From positions 1-64,000 of the forward strand of contig DASSTS010000031.1 in the NCBI GenBank assembly GCA_035707805.1: a stretch of DNA of 64,000 nt, read 5' to 3'. Below the pieces are notes generated by a model, which saw only the letters and a list, made by a program, of their open reading frames with translations, was not told where the DNA came from and did not search any database. Positions 53,695-63,227 of the stretch are shown piece after piece. A program made the translations under genes and the position numbers. How positions within the stretch are numbered: position 1 is the stretch's first letter; each line of letters opens with the position of its first letter. Source of the stretch: Castellaniella sp035707805. GTDB lineage: Bacteria; Pseudomonadota; Gammaproteobacteria; Burkholderiales; Burkholderiaceae_B.

Positions 53695-54117
53695 ATGAGC
53701 GCCATCACGATCTATCACAATCCCGCCTGCGGCACGTCGCGCAACGTGCTCGCCTTGATCCGCAACAGCGGCGAAGAACCCACGGTCGTCGAGTACCTGA
53801 AGACACCGCCCGATCGCGCCACGCTGGTCAAGCTGCTGGCCGACGCGGGCCTGAGCGTACGAGACATATTGCGCGAGAAGGGTACGCCCTATGCGGAACT
53901 CGCTCTGGGCGACGCCCGATGGACGGATGAGCAGCTGCTCGACTTCATCGAGCAGCACCCCGTCCTCATCAACCGTCCCATCGTGGTCACGCCGCTGGGA
54001 ACGCGCCTGTGCCGCCCGTCGGAAACCGTGCTGGACATCCTGCCGCAGCCGCAACGCGGCGCCTTCAGCAAGGAAGACGGCCAGGCGGTCGTGGACGCCA
54101 AGGGCCGCAAGGTCTGA
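53695..54117 (+). CDS. arsC: Glutaredoxin-type arsenate reductase
   Basis: A 140-residue ArsC/Spx-family protein. The catalytic Cys is in YHNPACGTSRNVLALIR (Cys12), with RPIVVTPLGTRLCRPSE near 94-110 carrying conserved Arg residues. It would reduce arsenate to arsenite using glutathione/glutaredoxin. No arsB or arsR adjoin it, so it may be a housekeeping homologue with another redox role. The start ATG at 53695 follows a weak AGGA. Confidence 0.92.
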   Translation: MSAITIYHNPACGTSRNVLALIRNSGEEPTVVEYLKTPPDRATLVKLLADAGLSVRDILREKGTPYAELALGDARWTDEQLLDFIEQHPVLINRPIVVTPLGTRLCRPSETVLDILPQPQRGAFSKEDGQAVVDAKGRKV

Positions 54118-54211
54118 GGTCTGCCGCATCGCGTCGGGGGCTCTATACTGGCAGGACTCTGGCCGGCGCCCAGGCGCCGGCGTCCCGAACCCTTGCCCAG
54201 GAGCTTGATTC

Positions 54212-55666
54212 ATGGCTGTCGCTTCCGCAATCTCTTATCCCGATACCCGACTTCTGATCGACAACCAGTGGGTGGATGCCGCCGACGGCCGCACGCAGGA
54301 CGTGCTGAACCCGGCCAACGGCCAGGTGATCGGCACGGTCGCCCACGCCGGCATTCCCGACCTGGATCGCGCATTGGCGGCCGCGCAGCGCGGGTTCGAG
54401 GTCTGGCGCGACACGCCGGCGCATGAGCGCGCGGCCATCATGCGCCGGGCTGCAGGGCTGCTGCGCGAACGCGCCGACGACATCGCCCGCCTGCTGACCC
54501 AGGAACAGGGCAAGCCGCTGGCCGAGGCCCGGGGCGAGACGCTGGCCGGGGCCACGCTGATCGAATGGTTCGCCGACGAGGGGCTGCGCGTGTACGGCCG
54601 CATCGTGCCCTCGCGCAATCCCGCCGCCCTGCAACTGGTCGTCAAGGAACCCGTCGGCCCGGTGGCCGCCTTCACGCCCTGGAACTTCCCCATCAACCAG
54701 GTGGTGCGCAAGCTGGGCGCGGCGCTGGCGACGGGCTGCTCCTTCCTGTGCAAGGCCCCCGAGGAGACTCCGGCCTCGCCGGCCGCGCTGCTGCAGGCAT
54801 TCGTGGACGCCGGGCTGCCGGCGGGCGTGGTGGGCCTGGTCTACGGCAATCCGGCCGAGATCTCCGGCTACCTGATCCCGCATCCCGTCATCCGCAAGGT
54901 CACGTTCACCGGCTCGACCCAGGTGGGCAAGCAGCTGGCCGCGCTGGCCGGCGCCCACATGAAGCGCGTCTCGATGGAACTGGGCGGCCATGCCCCGGTG
55001 ATCGTGGCCGAGGACGCCGACCTGGAACTGGCGGTCAAGGTCGCCGGCGCCACCAAATTCCGCAATGCGGGGCAGGTCTGCATTTCGCCCACGCGGTTCC
55101 TGGTGCATCGCAGCCTGGCCGATGAATTCACCCGGGCCTTCGTGAAGCACGCCGAATCCCTGAAGCTGGGCGACGGCCTGGCTGAGGACACCACCCTGGG
55201 GCCGCTGGCCAACGCGCGCCGCGTCACGGCCATCGCCCAGGTGGTCGAGGACGCGCGCCGCCGGGGCGCCGAAGTCCTGACCGGTGGCGCGCGCGTCGGC
55301 GAGACGGGCAATTTCTTTGCGCCGACCATCATCGCGGGCCTCACCACCGAGGCGGACCTGTTCAACAACGAGCCTTTCGGGCCGGTGGCGGGCATCCGCA
55401 CGTTCGATCGCCTGGACGAGGCCATCGCCGAGGCCAACCGCCTGTCCTACGGGCTGGCGGCCTATGCCTTCACCCGGTCGCTGCGCAATGTGCAGCAGCT
55501 GGTCGGTCGGGTCGAGGCCGGCATGCTGTGGATCAACCAGCCCGCCACGCCCTCGGCCGAGCTGCCCTTCGGCGGCGTCAAGGATTCGGGCTACGGCACC
55601 GAGGGCGGCCCCGAGGCGCTGGAGGCTTACCTCAACACCAAGGCGGTGTCGGCAGTCGGGGTGTGA
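54212..55666 (+). CDS. gabD: NAD(P)-dependent succinate-semialdehyde dehydrogenase
   Basis: A 484-residue aldehyde dehydrogenase. Landmarks: FTPWNFPINQVVRKLGAAL near 155-173, the NAD-binding FTGSTQVGKQL near 231-241, catalytic Glu in SMELGGHAPV near 254-263, catalytic Cys in NAGQVCISPTRF near 284-295, and the end NQPATPSAELPFGGVKDSGYG. These favour the succinate-semialdehyde subgroup, although other class I aldehyde substrates are possible. The 94-bp leader holds a nine-pair GC hairpin (54162-54181) and a TATACT near 54143. No gabT is adjacent. The 3' end overlaps the convergent EAL gene by 35 bp. Confidence 0.9.
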   Translation: MAVASAISYPDTRLLIDNQWVDAADGRTQDVLNPANGQVIGTVAHAGIPDLDRALAAAQRGFEVWRDTPAHERAAIMRRAAGLLRERADDIARLLTQEQGKPLAEARGETLAGATLIEWFADEGLRVYGRIVPSRNPAALQLVVKEPVGPVAAFTPWNFPINQVVRKLGAALATGCSFLCKAPEETPASPAALLQAFVDAGLPAGVVGLVYGNPAEISGYLIPHPVIRKVTFTGSTQVGKQLAALAGAHMKRVSMELGGHAPVIVAEDADLELAVKVAGATKFRNAGQVCISPTRFLVHRSLADEFTRAFVKHAESLKLGDGLAEDTTLGPLANARRVTAIAQVVEDARRRGAEVLTGGARVGETGNFFAPTIIAGLTTEADLFNNEPFGPVAGIRTFDRLDEAIAEANRLSYGLAAYAFTRSLRNVQQLVGRVEAGMLWINQPATPSAELPFGGVKDSGYGTEGGPEALEAYLNTKAVSAVGV

Positions 55667-57608
55667 GGCTTTCCCGGCGCAGGCGCGCGCCCAGTTCGTC
55701 CGCCGTCAGGGGCCGCGCATACCGGTAGCCCTGGCCGTAGTCGCAGCCCATGGCTTCCAGGATGCGGTGCTGTTCGTCGGTCTCGATGCCTTCGGCGATG
55801 ACCTTCAGGCCCAGCTGGTGGGCCATGGCGATCATCGCCTGGCACAGGATGCGGTCGCTGGACTCGGGGTTCAGCGTGCCGACGAAGCACTGGTCGATCT
55901 TCAGGAAATCCACGTGAAAGCGCTGCAGGTAGGCCAGGGATGAATATCCCGTGCCGAAATCGTCCAGCGCGACCTGGATGCCGGCGTCGCGAAAGCGCAG
56001 CAGCGAGGCGTTGGCGCCTTGCCCGGCCTCCATCAGCACCTGCTCGGTGATCTCCACCGTGAGCGCCTCGCCCGGCAGGCCCAGGGCCTCGAGCTCGGCA
56101 ATCCAGGTCGCAGGGTCCAGGCCGCTGTCGCGGAACTGCGCGGGCGACACGTTGATGCTGACGACGAAATCGGCGTGCAGGTCGCGCCGCCACTGCAGCA
56201 GCTGGCGGCATGCGGTCCTGAACACCCAGTCGCCCAGGGGAACGATCAGGCCTGAATCCTCGGCCAGCGGGATGAAATCCATGGGGCCGACCGTGCCGCG
56301 CACCGGATGCCGCCAGCGCAGCAGGGCCTCGGCCTTGAGGGTGCGGCCGGTGCGCATGTCCACGACCGGCTGGTACATCAGCTGGAACTGGTTTTCCCGC
56401 ACCGCCGCCTGCAGGTCGTTGAGGAGTTCGCGCCGTTCCTGGACGTCGCGCTGCATCGAGACCGAGAACGCGCAGGCCTGGTTGCGGCCCAGCCCCTTGG
56501 CGGCATACAGCGCGAGATCCGCGTGCTTGAGCAGGCTGCCCGCGTCCGTACCGTCCCGCGGGAAATAGGTGACGCCCGCGCTCACGGAGATCTGCACGGC
56601 CTGGCCGTTCAGGGAATAGGGCTGCGCCACCGACTGCAGGACGCGCTGGCAGATCCGGTTCACCGCGTCCTCGTCGGCCGGGTCGCTCAGGATCAGGGTG
56701 AATTCGTCGCCGCCCAGCCGCGCCAGGTGGTCGGTGTCGCGCAGGCAGGACTGCAGGCGCCGGGCGACCTGCTGCAGCAGCTCGTCGCCGGTGTCGTGGC
56801 CGTGGGTGTCGTTGACCTCCTTGAACTGGTCCAGATCCAGGAAGACCAGGGCGAACGGCTGGCCGTTGCGCCGCGAGGCTTCGATGCCCGACTGCAGCCT
56901 GTCCTGGAAGGAGGGGCGGTTGGGCAGCTGGGTCAGCGCGTCGAAATGCGCCTGGTGCCAGACGGCGGCCTCGGCGCGCTTGCGTTCGCTGATGTCCAGC
57001 ATCATGCCGATGATGGTGGGCCGGCCGTCCAGGATGATCTGCGAGGCGTAGATCTCGACGTCGATGGGGGCGCCGTCGCTGCGCAGGGCCGGGTATTCGT
57101 AGCGGGCGCGCGAGACCTCGCCGGAGATCCGCTGGCCGGCGCGCACGCGGATCTGCCGATAAGTGTCGGGCGGAAAGACGCGGTCAAGCGGGAAATGGTC
57201 GGCCAGCACGTCCCGGTCATACCCCAGCATCCTGGCCAGCTGCGGGTTGGCGTAGGTGAAGCTGACCGCTTCGTCGACCATGTAGATGCCGATCACCGTG
57301 TTGCCGTTCAGGCCGTCGAACATGGCCCGGGTGCGCGAGAGGTCGCGCTGCGCCGCCTCGGATTGGGCGCGGGTGCGGCGCAGGCGCAGGGCCAGGACGA
57401 GCAGCAGGACGTCCAGCATCAGCAGGCCGGCCCCCGCCAGCCAGGCGGGCTGGCCCGCAGGCGCGGGCCCCGCCGTCAGACCTGACAGCAGCAGGCCGTT
57501 GCCCAGGGCGCCGACAGCGAGCAGCAGGATCGTTCCGAGGCAGCCCGCCGCACTCCCGGGGTGCGCGGCAGGGCGGCTTCCTGGGGAAGCGGTGGAGGAA
57601 CGAGGCAT
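55632..57608 (-). CDS. PAS-GGDEF-EAL c-di-GMP protein
   Basis: A 658-residue bifunctional-type protein. Two N-terminal helices (about residues 22-75) are followed by a PAS domain (about 90-215) ending in DISERKRAEAAV. The GGDEF domain has an intact LARLGGDEF (near 295-300) and an inhibitory RDTD site. The EAL domain is complete for catalysis: KAEALLRWRHP near 427, INVSPAQF, EITEQVL, LDDFGTGYSSLAYL, LKIDQCFV and AEGIETDEQ. Either synthesis or breakdown could dominate. The convergent 3' end overlaps gabD by 35 bp. Confidence 0.92.
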   Translation of the reverse strand: MPRSSTASPGSRPAAHPGSAAGCLGTILLLAVGALGNGLLLSGLTAGPAPAGQPAWLAGAGLLMLDVLLLVLALRLRRTRAQSEAAQRDLSRTRAMFDGLNGNTVIGIYMVDEAVSFTYANPQLARMLGYDRDVLADHFPLDRVFPPDTYRQIRVRAGQRISGEVSRARYEYPALRSDGAPIDVEIYASQIILDGRPTIIGMMLDISERKRAEAAVWHQAHFDALTQLPNRPSFQDRLQSGIEASRRNGQPFALVFLDLDQFKEVNDTHGHDTGDELLQQVARRLQSCLRDTDHLARLGGDEFTLILSDPADEDAVNRICQRVLQSVAQPYSLNGQAVQISVSAGVTYFPRDGTDAGSLLKHADLALYAAKGLGRNQACAFSVSMQRDVQERRELLNDLQAAVRENQFQLMYQPVVDMRTGRTLKAEALLRWRHPVRGTVGPMDFIPLAEDSGLIVPLGDWVFRTACRQLLQWRRDLHADFVVSINVSPAQFRDSGLDPATWIAELEALGLPGEALTVEITEQVLMEAGQGANASLLRFRDAGIQVALDDFGTGYSSLAYLQRFHVDFLKIDQCFVGTLNPESSDRILCQAMIAMAHQLGLKVIAEGIETDEQHRILEAMGCDYGQGYRYARPLTADELGARLRRESLTPRLPTPPWC

Positions 57609-57713
57609 GATGGCGGAATGCCGGAGCGCGGCGGGCGGCGGGTAACGGTTTGAAATGTATCCAGCATACTGCAGAGATCACTCCCGGCAGGGCGCCCCGC
57701 GCGCCGATTCGGA

Positions 57714-58217
57714 TCAGGGATTGCCCGGGGTATCGAGATGATCCATGAAGACCCGGCACAGCGCCTCCATGCCGTCGCGGTCCTCGTCGTCGAAGCGGCC
57801 GGCGACCGGGCTGTCGACATCCCAGACACCCAGCAGCGACCCGTCGGCGCGGATCAGCGGCACCACGATTTCGGATTGAGAGGCCGAATCGCAGGGAATG
57901 TGCCCGGCGAACTGGTTGACGTCCCGCACCACCTGCGTGCGGCGCGCCTGGGCCGCCGTGCCGCAGACGCCGGCACCGATGGCGATGCGGATGCAGGCCG
58001 GCTTGCCCTGGAAGGGGCCGACGACGAGTTCCGTGCCGTCGTACAGGTAGAAGCCGGCCCAGTTCAACTGCGGCAGGCTGTGGAACACCAGCGCGCTGAA
58101 ATTGGCGGCATTGGCGATCAGGCTGGGTTCGCCGGCGATCAGATGCCGCGCCTGGTCCGCCAGGCTGGCGTAGTGCGCGGCCTTGCTGGCGAAGGTCTGC
58201 GGGGAAAGGTGGAACAT
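57714..58217 (-). CDS. msrC: Free methionine-(R)-sulfoxide reductase (fRMsr, GAF domain)
   Basis: A 167-residue GAF-domain enzyme that reduces free Met-R-sulfoxide. All three Cys residues used in the redox relay are visible: Cys75 in KPACIRI, Cys85 in GAGVCGTAA and Cys109 in GHIPCDSAS, with the conserved SEIVVPL following. It sits between two c-di-GMP genes but is a housekeeping oxidative-repair protein. The ATG at 58217 fits the family start. Confidence 0.93.
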   Translation of the reverse strand: MFHLSPQTFASKAAHYASLADQARHLIAGEPSLIANAANFSALVFHSLPQLNWAGFYLYDGTELVVGPFQGKPACIRIAIGAGVCGTAAQARRTQVVRDVNQFAGHIPCDSASQSEIVVPLIRADGSLLGVWDVDSPVAGRFDDEDRDGMEALCRVFMDHLDTPGNP

Positions 58218-58350
58218 CGGCCATGTCCGGAAAAGGAAGGGAGCCTCATTTTAGATCCCGCGCCGGGTGAGGTTGGCGCCGCCGGTTTGCGTGTATATTC
58301 CCATCTGGTGCCTGGTCTGTCGCCGGGCCGGACTGCACGAGGAAACCTGA

Positions 58351-61023
58351 TTGCCTGGCGCGCATGGCCGTTCCCCCGCGACACGCCGTACCGACCGTCC
58401 CGGCCTGTTCGACAGCCTGCGCGTGCGCCTGTTCATGGCGGTGCTGGTCACCGCCATTCCCATCATCGGCGGCCTGGGCTATTACGTCTGGCACCAGTAC
58501 CAGGGGCTGTCCGCCGGCAGCGAGCGCTCGGCCGAAAACCTGATCCAGGTCACGGCCGCCTACGACCGGACCCTGCTCAACGACGCCCGCGACGTGCTGC
58601 TCACCCTGGCGAATTCCCCGGTGCTGCGCGACGGCCGCTGGGATGAATGCCGCGGATATCTCGCCACATTGCTGGGGCACCTGCCGCGCTACCTGAACCT
58701 CGGCGTGATCGGCCCGGACGGCCGGCAGGTCTGCTCGGGCCTGCCGGATCCGGACCGCCGGGGCTCGTACCTGGGCGACCGACCGTATTTCCAGGCGGCC
58801 ATGGAACAGCCGGACGTGATCCTGGGCGGATTCATGATCGGGCGGATGTCGGGGATTCCCACCGTGGTGCTGGGCGTCCGGATCTCGGGGGATTCAGGGC
58901 TGGGCGCCGGGGTGGCCTACGCGGGCATGAACCTCGGCTACCTGCGGGCGGGGGCGGCGATTCCCGATCTGCTGCCTGAGGCCCGCCTGTGGGTCCTGGA
59001 TCGCCAGGGCCATGTCCTGCAGGCCATCCCCGGCGATTCCAGCCATCTGGGCGAGCGCCTGGATCCCTATCCGCCCGAGGCCGACGGCCTGCTGCGCACC
59101 GAGCAGCTCGACGCGGAAGGCCGCAACTGGGTGGTGTACTCCCTGCCGGCGGGGCCCCGGGGGGACGGCCAGGGTCTGTCGATCCGCTACGAAATTCCCG
59201 AATCCTCCCTGTACGCCGGGGCCCGCCGGGCCTTGTGGAACGGCCTGATCCTCATCGCACTGCTGCTGTGCGTGACGCTGCTGGTGGCGGGCAACCTGAT
59301 GCAGCGTTCCCTGCGTCGGTCCGAGGAGCGCGAACGCCTGCTGAACCGCCTGATGGACGTGACGGCCGAGGCGATCTACGGCCTGGACGTGCGGGGCCGC
59401 GTCGTGATCGCCAACCAGGCCTGCGCGGACCTGCTGGGCTACGAGCACCCCGACGCGCTGCTGGGCATGGAGTTCCATGAGCATTTCCACCTCCGCCACG
59501 AGGACGGCAGGCCGCTGCCGCGCGAGGACTGCCGCATCCACCAGTGCCTGGCCGGCGGGCCGCGCGTCCATGCCGACGACGAAGTCATGTGGCGGCGCGA
59601 CGGCACCTGTTTTCCGGTGGAATACTGGGCCTATCCCATCCTGAAGGGCGGGCGTATGGACTTCTGCCTGGTGACGTTCCTGGACATCAGCGAGCGCCGC
59701 GCGCAACAGCGGGCGCTGGCCTACCAGGCCAGCCACGATCCCCTGACCCAGCTGCTGAACCGCGGCGACATCCTGCGGCGCCTGCAGGCGCGCATGGGCG
59801 GGCCCGGCCCGGCCTGGACGCTGGTGATGTCCAACCTGGACGGCTTCAAGGAGGTCAACGGCGCGCTCGGCCACGACGTGGGCGACCGCCTGCTGCAGGC
59901 CGCGGCGCGCCGGTTCCAGCTCGTGCTGGGCGAGGACTGCGTGCTGGCGCGGCTGGGCAGCGACGAGTTCGCCTTCCTGCTGGACACGGGGAACGAGTCG
60001 CAGGCCTGCGATCAGGTCCGCCGCCTGCTGGCCGCCATCCGCGAGCCCTTTCCGCTGAACGACCTGCAGGTCCGCATCAGCTGCAGCTTCGGCCTGGCCA
60101 TGCATCCGCAGCATGCCGACGATCCGGACGAGCTCGTGCGCTGCGCCGACACCGCGATGCGGCGCGCCAAGCGCGAGGGCCTGGGCGTGGCCGTCTTCAA
60201 CCAGCAGGACCGCGCCCATGCGGATGACCGGCTGCTGCTGCGCGGGGAATTGCGGACGGCGCTGGCGCAGGGTCAGTTCATGCTGCACCTGCAGCCGAAG
60301 ATCGCACTGGGCGATGGTTCGCCGGCCCGCGGCGAGCCCGTGGGCTTCGAGGCCCTGACGCGCTGGCTGCACCCGGAACGCGGCCAGATACCGCCGGCCC
60401 AGTTCATTCCCATCATCGAGGTCAGCGACCTGATCCATCCCTTCACCCGCTGGGTGGTGGACCAGGCCGTGGCCGCCTGCGTGCGACTGCAGGCCGTGCG
60501 CCCCGGCGTGACCATGGCGGTGAACATCTCGTCGCGCAATCTGCTGGACGACCACTTTCCCCAGCAGGTCGAGGATGCGCTGGTCCGCCACGGCCTGGAA
60601 CCCTCGTTGCTGGAACTCGAGGTCACCGAGAGCGTGATCATGGCCGACCCCGCGCGGGCGCTGCGCACGCTGTATGCACTGCATGCCCTCGGGGTGCGGC
60701 TGTCCATCGACGACTTCGGCACGGGATATTCGTCGTTCGCCTATCTCAACCGCCTGCCGGTGGACGCGCTGAAGATCGATCAGTCCTTCGTGGCGGGCAT
60801 GGCCGACGACGCCGACCTGCGCGCCATCGTCCGCTCCATCATCGAAATGAGCCATACTCTGGGCTTGAACGTGATCGCCGAGGGTATCGAGACCCGGGAT
60901 GCCTGCGACCTGCTGCGCGGCATGGGCTGCGACGTGGGCCAGGGATACTGGATCGGCCGCCCGGCCCCCGAGGATCAGGCGCGCGCCTGGCTGCAGGCGG
61001 CGGGCCGGCCGGCGGCGGACTGA
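58351..61023 (+). CDS. dCache-PAS-degenerate GGDEF-EAL c-di-GMP phosphodiesterase
   Basis: An 890-residue membrane sensor. A helix near residues 25-47 leads to a periplasmic dCache-like domain to about 300, then a second helix (NGLILIALLLCVTLLVAG). A PAS domain follows (about 335-455, DISERRAQQRAL at its end). The GGDEF core reads LGSDEF near 534, with a Gly-to-Ser change and no RxxD site, so cyclase activity is doubtful. The EAL domain is intact (FEALTRW near 665, VNISSRN, EVTESVI, IDDFGTGYSSFAYL, LKIDQSFV, AEGIETRD). Prediction: a sensor-controlled phosphodiesterase. The TTG at 58351 has GAGGAA upstream. Confidence 0.88.
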   Translation: MPGAHGRSPATRRTDRPGLFDSLRVRLFMAVLVTAIPIIGGLGYYVWHQYQGLSAGSERSAENLIQVTAAYDRTLLNDARDVLLTLANSPVLRDGRWDECRGYLATLLGHLPRYLNLGVIGPDGRQVCSGLPDPDRRGSYLGDRPYFQAAMEQPDVILGGFMIGRMSGIPTVVLGVRISGDSGLGAGVAYAGMNLGYLRAGAAIPDLLPEARLWVLDRQGHVLQAIPGDSSHLGERLDPYPPEADGLLRTEQLDAEGRNWVVYSLPAGPRGDGQGLSIRYEIPESSLYAGARRALWNGLILIALLLCVTLLVAGNLMQRSLRRSEERERLLNRLMDVTAEAIYGLDVRGRVVIANQACADLLGYEHPDALLGMEFHEHFHLRHEDGRPLPREDCRIHQCLAGGPRVHADDEVMWRRDGTCFPVEYWAYPILKGGRMDFCLVTFLDISERRAQQRALAYQASHDPLTQLLNRGDILRRLQARMGGPGPAWTLVMSNLDGFKEVNGALGHDVGDRLLQAAARRFQLVLGEDCVLARLGSDEFAFLLDTGNESQACDQVRRLLAAIREPFPLNDLQVRISCSFGLAMHPQHADDPDELVRCADTAMRRAKREGLGVAVFNQQDRAHADDRLLLRGELRTALAQGQFMLHLQPKIALGDGSPARGEPVGFEALTRWLHPERGQIPPAQFIPIIEVSDLIHPFTRWVVDQAVAACVRLQAVRPGVTMAVNISSRNLLDDHFPQQVEDALVRHGLEPSLLELEVTESVIMADPARALRTLYALHALGVRLSIDDFGTGYSSFAYLNRLPVDALKIDQSFVAGMADDADLRAIVRSIIEMSHTLGLNVIAEGIETRDACDLLRGMGCDVGQGYWIGRPAPEDQARAWLQAAGRPAAD

Positions 61024-61060
61024 TCCGCGCTCCTCGGACAATTCAGGAAAGGAAGTCGAC

Positions 61061-61642
61061 GTGTCGGATGCTTCGGAACAGCATTTGCGGGAAACCCTCA
61101 TCGCCAGCGAGACCCTGTGCGAAGGCGGCTTCCTGAAAGCCAGGCGGGACACGGTGCGCATGCCCGATGGCGGCGTATCCACCCGCGAATACATCGTCCA
61201 CCCCGGCGCGGTGGTCGTCATCCCCCTGCTGGACGACGATCACGTCCTGCTGGAGCGCCAGTTCCGCTACCCGGTGGGGCGGGTGATGACGGAATTCCCC
61301 GCCGGCAAGCTCGATCCGGGCGAGGATCCGCTGCGGTGCGCGCAGCGCGAGCTGCTCGAGGAAACCGGCTACACGGCGGGCCAGTGGGCCCATGCGGGCG
61401 CCCTGCACCTGGCCATCGCCTATTCCACCGAGATCATCCACATCTTCTTCGCCCGCGACCTGCGGCCAGGCGCGCGCCAGCTGGACGAGGACGAGTTCCT
61501 GGACGTCTGCCCGCAGCGGGACCGGGAATTCTTCGCTGCGTGCCGGGCCGGCGGCGTGACCGACGCCAAGACCCTGACCTGCGCCCTGTGGCTGCAGAAC
61601 GTGCGCAGCGGCGCCTGGGCGCTGGACTGGACCGAGGTCTGA
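61061..61642 (+). CDS. nudF: ADP-ribose pyrophosphatase (Nudix family)
   Basis: A 193-residue Nudix hydrolase of the NudF type. The Nudix box spans residues 82-104 (GKLDPGEDPLRCAQRE, then LLEETGY), preceded by MTEFPAGK. The YIVHPGAVVVIPLLDDDHVLLERQFRYPVG start (pieces) is typical of ADP-ribose pyrophosphatases. The GTG at 61061 is supported by a GGAAAGGAAG just upstream. The protein also contains the YSTEIIHIFFA segment expected downstream of the Nudix box. It lies 38 bp after the dCache-EAL gene. Confidence 0.92.
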   Translation: MSDASEQHLRETLIASETLCEGGFLKARRDTVRMPDGGVSTREYIVHPGAVVVIPLLDDDHVLLERQFRYPVGRVMTEFPAGKLDPGEDPLRCAQRELLEETGYTAGQWAHAGALHLAIAYSTEIIHIFFARDLRPGARQLDEDEFLDVCPQRDREFFAACRAGGVTDAKTLTCALWLQNVRSGAWALDWTEV

Positions 61643-61652
61643 GCCGCGGCCC

Positions 61653-62288
61653 TTATTCGCGGTAGGGCTCGAAGCGCCCGGTCTCAGGGTTGCGGATGAA
61701 CAGCACCCCGGTGGCGACCCCGAAATAGGCGCCGTGGATCGTCAGCGTGCCGGCCTCGACGCGTTCGCGCACGGCGGGAAAGGTCATCAGGTTGGCCATG
61801 CTGTATTCGACCACGCCCCATTCCATGTTGCGGATCCATTCCGCGTAGTCGCCGGTCTGCGGCCCGACCTTGTCGGCGACGGGCTTGATCTGCGACATCC
61901 ATTTGCCGATGAAGTCGCGCTTGGACAGCGGCCCGGCCTTGTTGGCGTAGGCGGCGACCCCGCCGCAGCTGGCGTGGCCCATGATGACGATGTGGCCGAC
62001 CTGCAGGGCGTTGACGGCGAATTCCACGCAGGCGCTGGTGCCGTGAAAGGCGGTTTCCGGGTCTTCGTCGCAGGGCGGCACGATGCCGGCGATGTTGCGC
62101 ACCACGAACATTTCGCCGGGGCCGGCGTCGAAGATCGTCTCCGGCGCGACGCGGGAGTCCCCGCAACTGATCAGCATGATGTCCGGATGCTGGCCGTGTT
62201 CGGCCAGATCGTGGTAGCGGGCGCGTTCGGTTTCGAGGCGGCCGTGCAGGAAGGAGGCGTAGCCTTCGGTCAGTCGTTGGGGAAACAC
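61653..62288 (-). CDS. can: Beta-class carbonic anhydrase
   Basis: A 211-residue zinc enzyme that interconverts CO2 and bicarbonate. Zinc ligands and the active-site pair are visible: Cys42, Asp44 and Arg46 in SCGDSRVAPE, then His105 and Cys108 in IMGHASCGG. Its length matches plant-type beta-carbonic anhydrases of bacteria. It converges with the ADP-ribose pyrophosphatase and lies 36 bp downstream of a LysR gene on the same strand. Its placement next to a DabB-like gene suggests a role in inorganic-carbon supply, though house-keeping roles are common for this family. Confidence 0.95.
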   Translation of the reverse strand: MFPQRLTEGYASFLHGRLETERARYHDLAEHGQHPDIMLISCGDSRVAPETIFDAGPGEMFVVRNIAGIVPPCDEDPETAFHGTSACVEFAVNALQVGHIVIMGHASCGGVAAYANKAGPLSKRDFIGKWMSQIKPVADKVGPQTGDYAEWIRNMEWGVVEYSMANLMTFPAVRERVEAGTLTIHGAYFGVATGVLFIRNPETGRFEPYRE

Positions 62289-62324
62289 GATGATGTCCTT
62301 GTCGTTTGGAAAGGGTCGGATGCG

Positions 62325-63227
62325 TCAGGGGAAGATGTCCGCGACCGCCGCGCGCCGCAGCAGCCGGTTCAGGGGAGGCGCCAGGTGTCCGTGCTGGACC
62401 GTGATGGCGTAGAAATGCTCGGAAAGCTGGGACGACTGGCCGACGTGCACGAGCTGGCCCGATTGCAGTTCGTCCTGCACCACGACCTCGGGAAGCACCG
62501 TGATCCAGCCGCTGTCGCGCGCGATCAGCCGCAGCATGGTCATGTCGTCGATCTCGGCGCGCACTTTGGGCTGCACGCCGGCGGCGAAACACAGGGCGTC
62601 GAATTGCGGGCGCACGCTGTGGCGCACGCTGGGCATGGCCATCTCGACGCCGTCCAGGTCCTCCGGCACGCGCAGCGTGGCGCCCGCCCAGCGGTCGGCC
62701 CGGCCGACCAGCGAGATGACCTGGCTGCCCAGGAACCGGGAGGATACCGGCCGCGCGGGGTCCGTCGGCACCGGTTCGTTGGCGAGCACCACGTCCAGCT
62801 GGTGGCGCAGCAGGCGCTCCACCAGCGTCTGCAGCGAACCGGAATCCACCGACAGCGCCACCAGCGGGTCGTGGAGCAGGGGGCGCAGCCAGTTGACCTG
62901 GAAATTGCGCGACATGGTCGAGACGCTGCCCACCCGCACGTGGACGGTGTCTTCGTTGCGCCCGTCCAGCCAGCCCAGCATCTGCTCGCCCAGGCCGAAG
63001 ATGTTCTCGGCGTAGGCGAGGACCTGCCGTCCGGTGGCGGTGAGCTCGAGGTGCCGCCCCTGGCGGTCGAACAGGGCCTGCCCCAGCCGGTTCTCCAGAT
63101 GTCTGATCTGCGTGGAGAGCGCCGACTGCGAGGTATGGATCTGCTCGGCGGCGTGTGTCAGGGAACCTGTCTTGGCCACGCGCCAGAAGTAGAACAAGTG
63201 CTTGAAGTTCAGCTGATGGATGTCCAT
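62325..63227 (-). CDS. LysR-family regulator beside the DabB-like gene
   Basis: A 300-residue LysR-type regulator. The DNA-binding domain has FKHLFYFWRVAKTGSLTHAA near residues 8-27 and the HTSQSALSTQIRHLENRLG segment. The effector domain spans about 92-295. The YFWRVAK start is typical of the NhaR/CysB-like subset with membrane-transporter targets. It is divergent from the dabB-like gene, with an AT-rich 96-bp gap between, and upstream of the carbonic anhydrase gene. Control of both by inorganic carbon or pH is a reasonable inference. Confidence 0.92.
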   Translation of the reverse strand: MDIHQLNFKHLFYFWRVAKTGSLTHAAEQIHTSQSALSTQIRHLENRLGQALFDRQGRHLELTATGRQVLAYAENIFGLGEQMLGWLDGRNEDTVHVRVGSVSTMSRNFQVNWLRPLLHDPLVALSVDSGSLQTLVERLLRHQLDVVLANEPVPTDPARPVSSRFLGSQVISLVGRADRWAGATLRVPEDLDGVEMAMPSVRHSVRPQFDALCFAAGVQPKVRAEIDDMTMLRLIARDSGWITVLPEVVVQDELQSGQLVHVGQSSQLSEHFYAITVQHGHLAPPLNRLLRRAAVADIFP

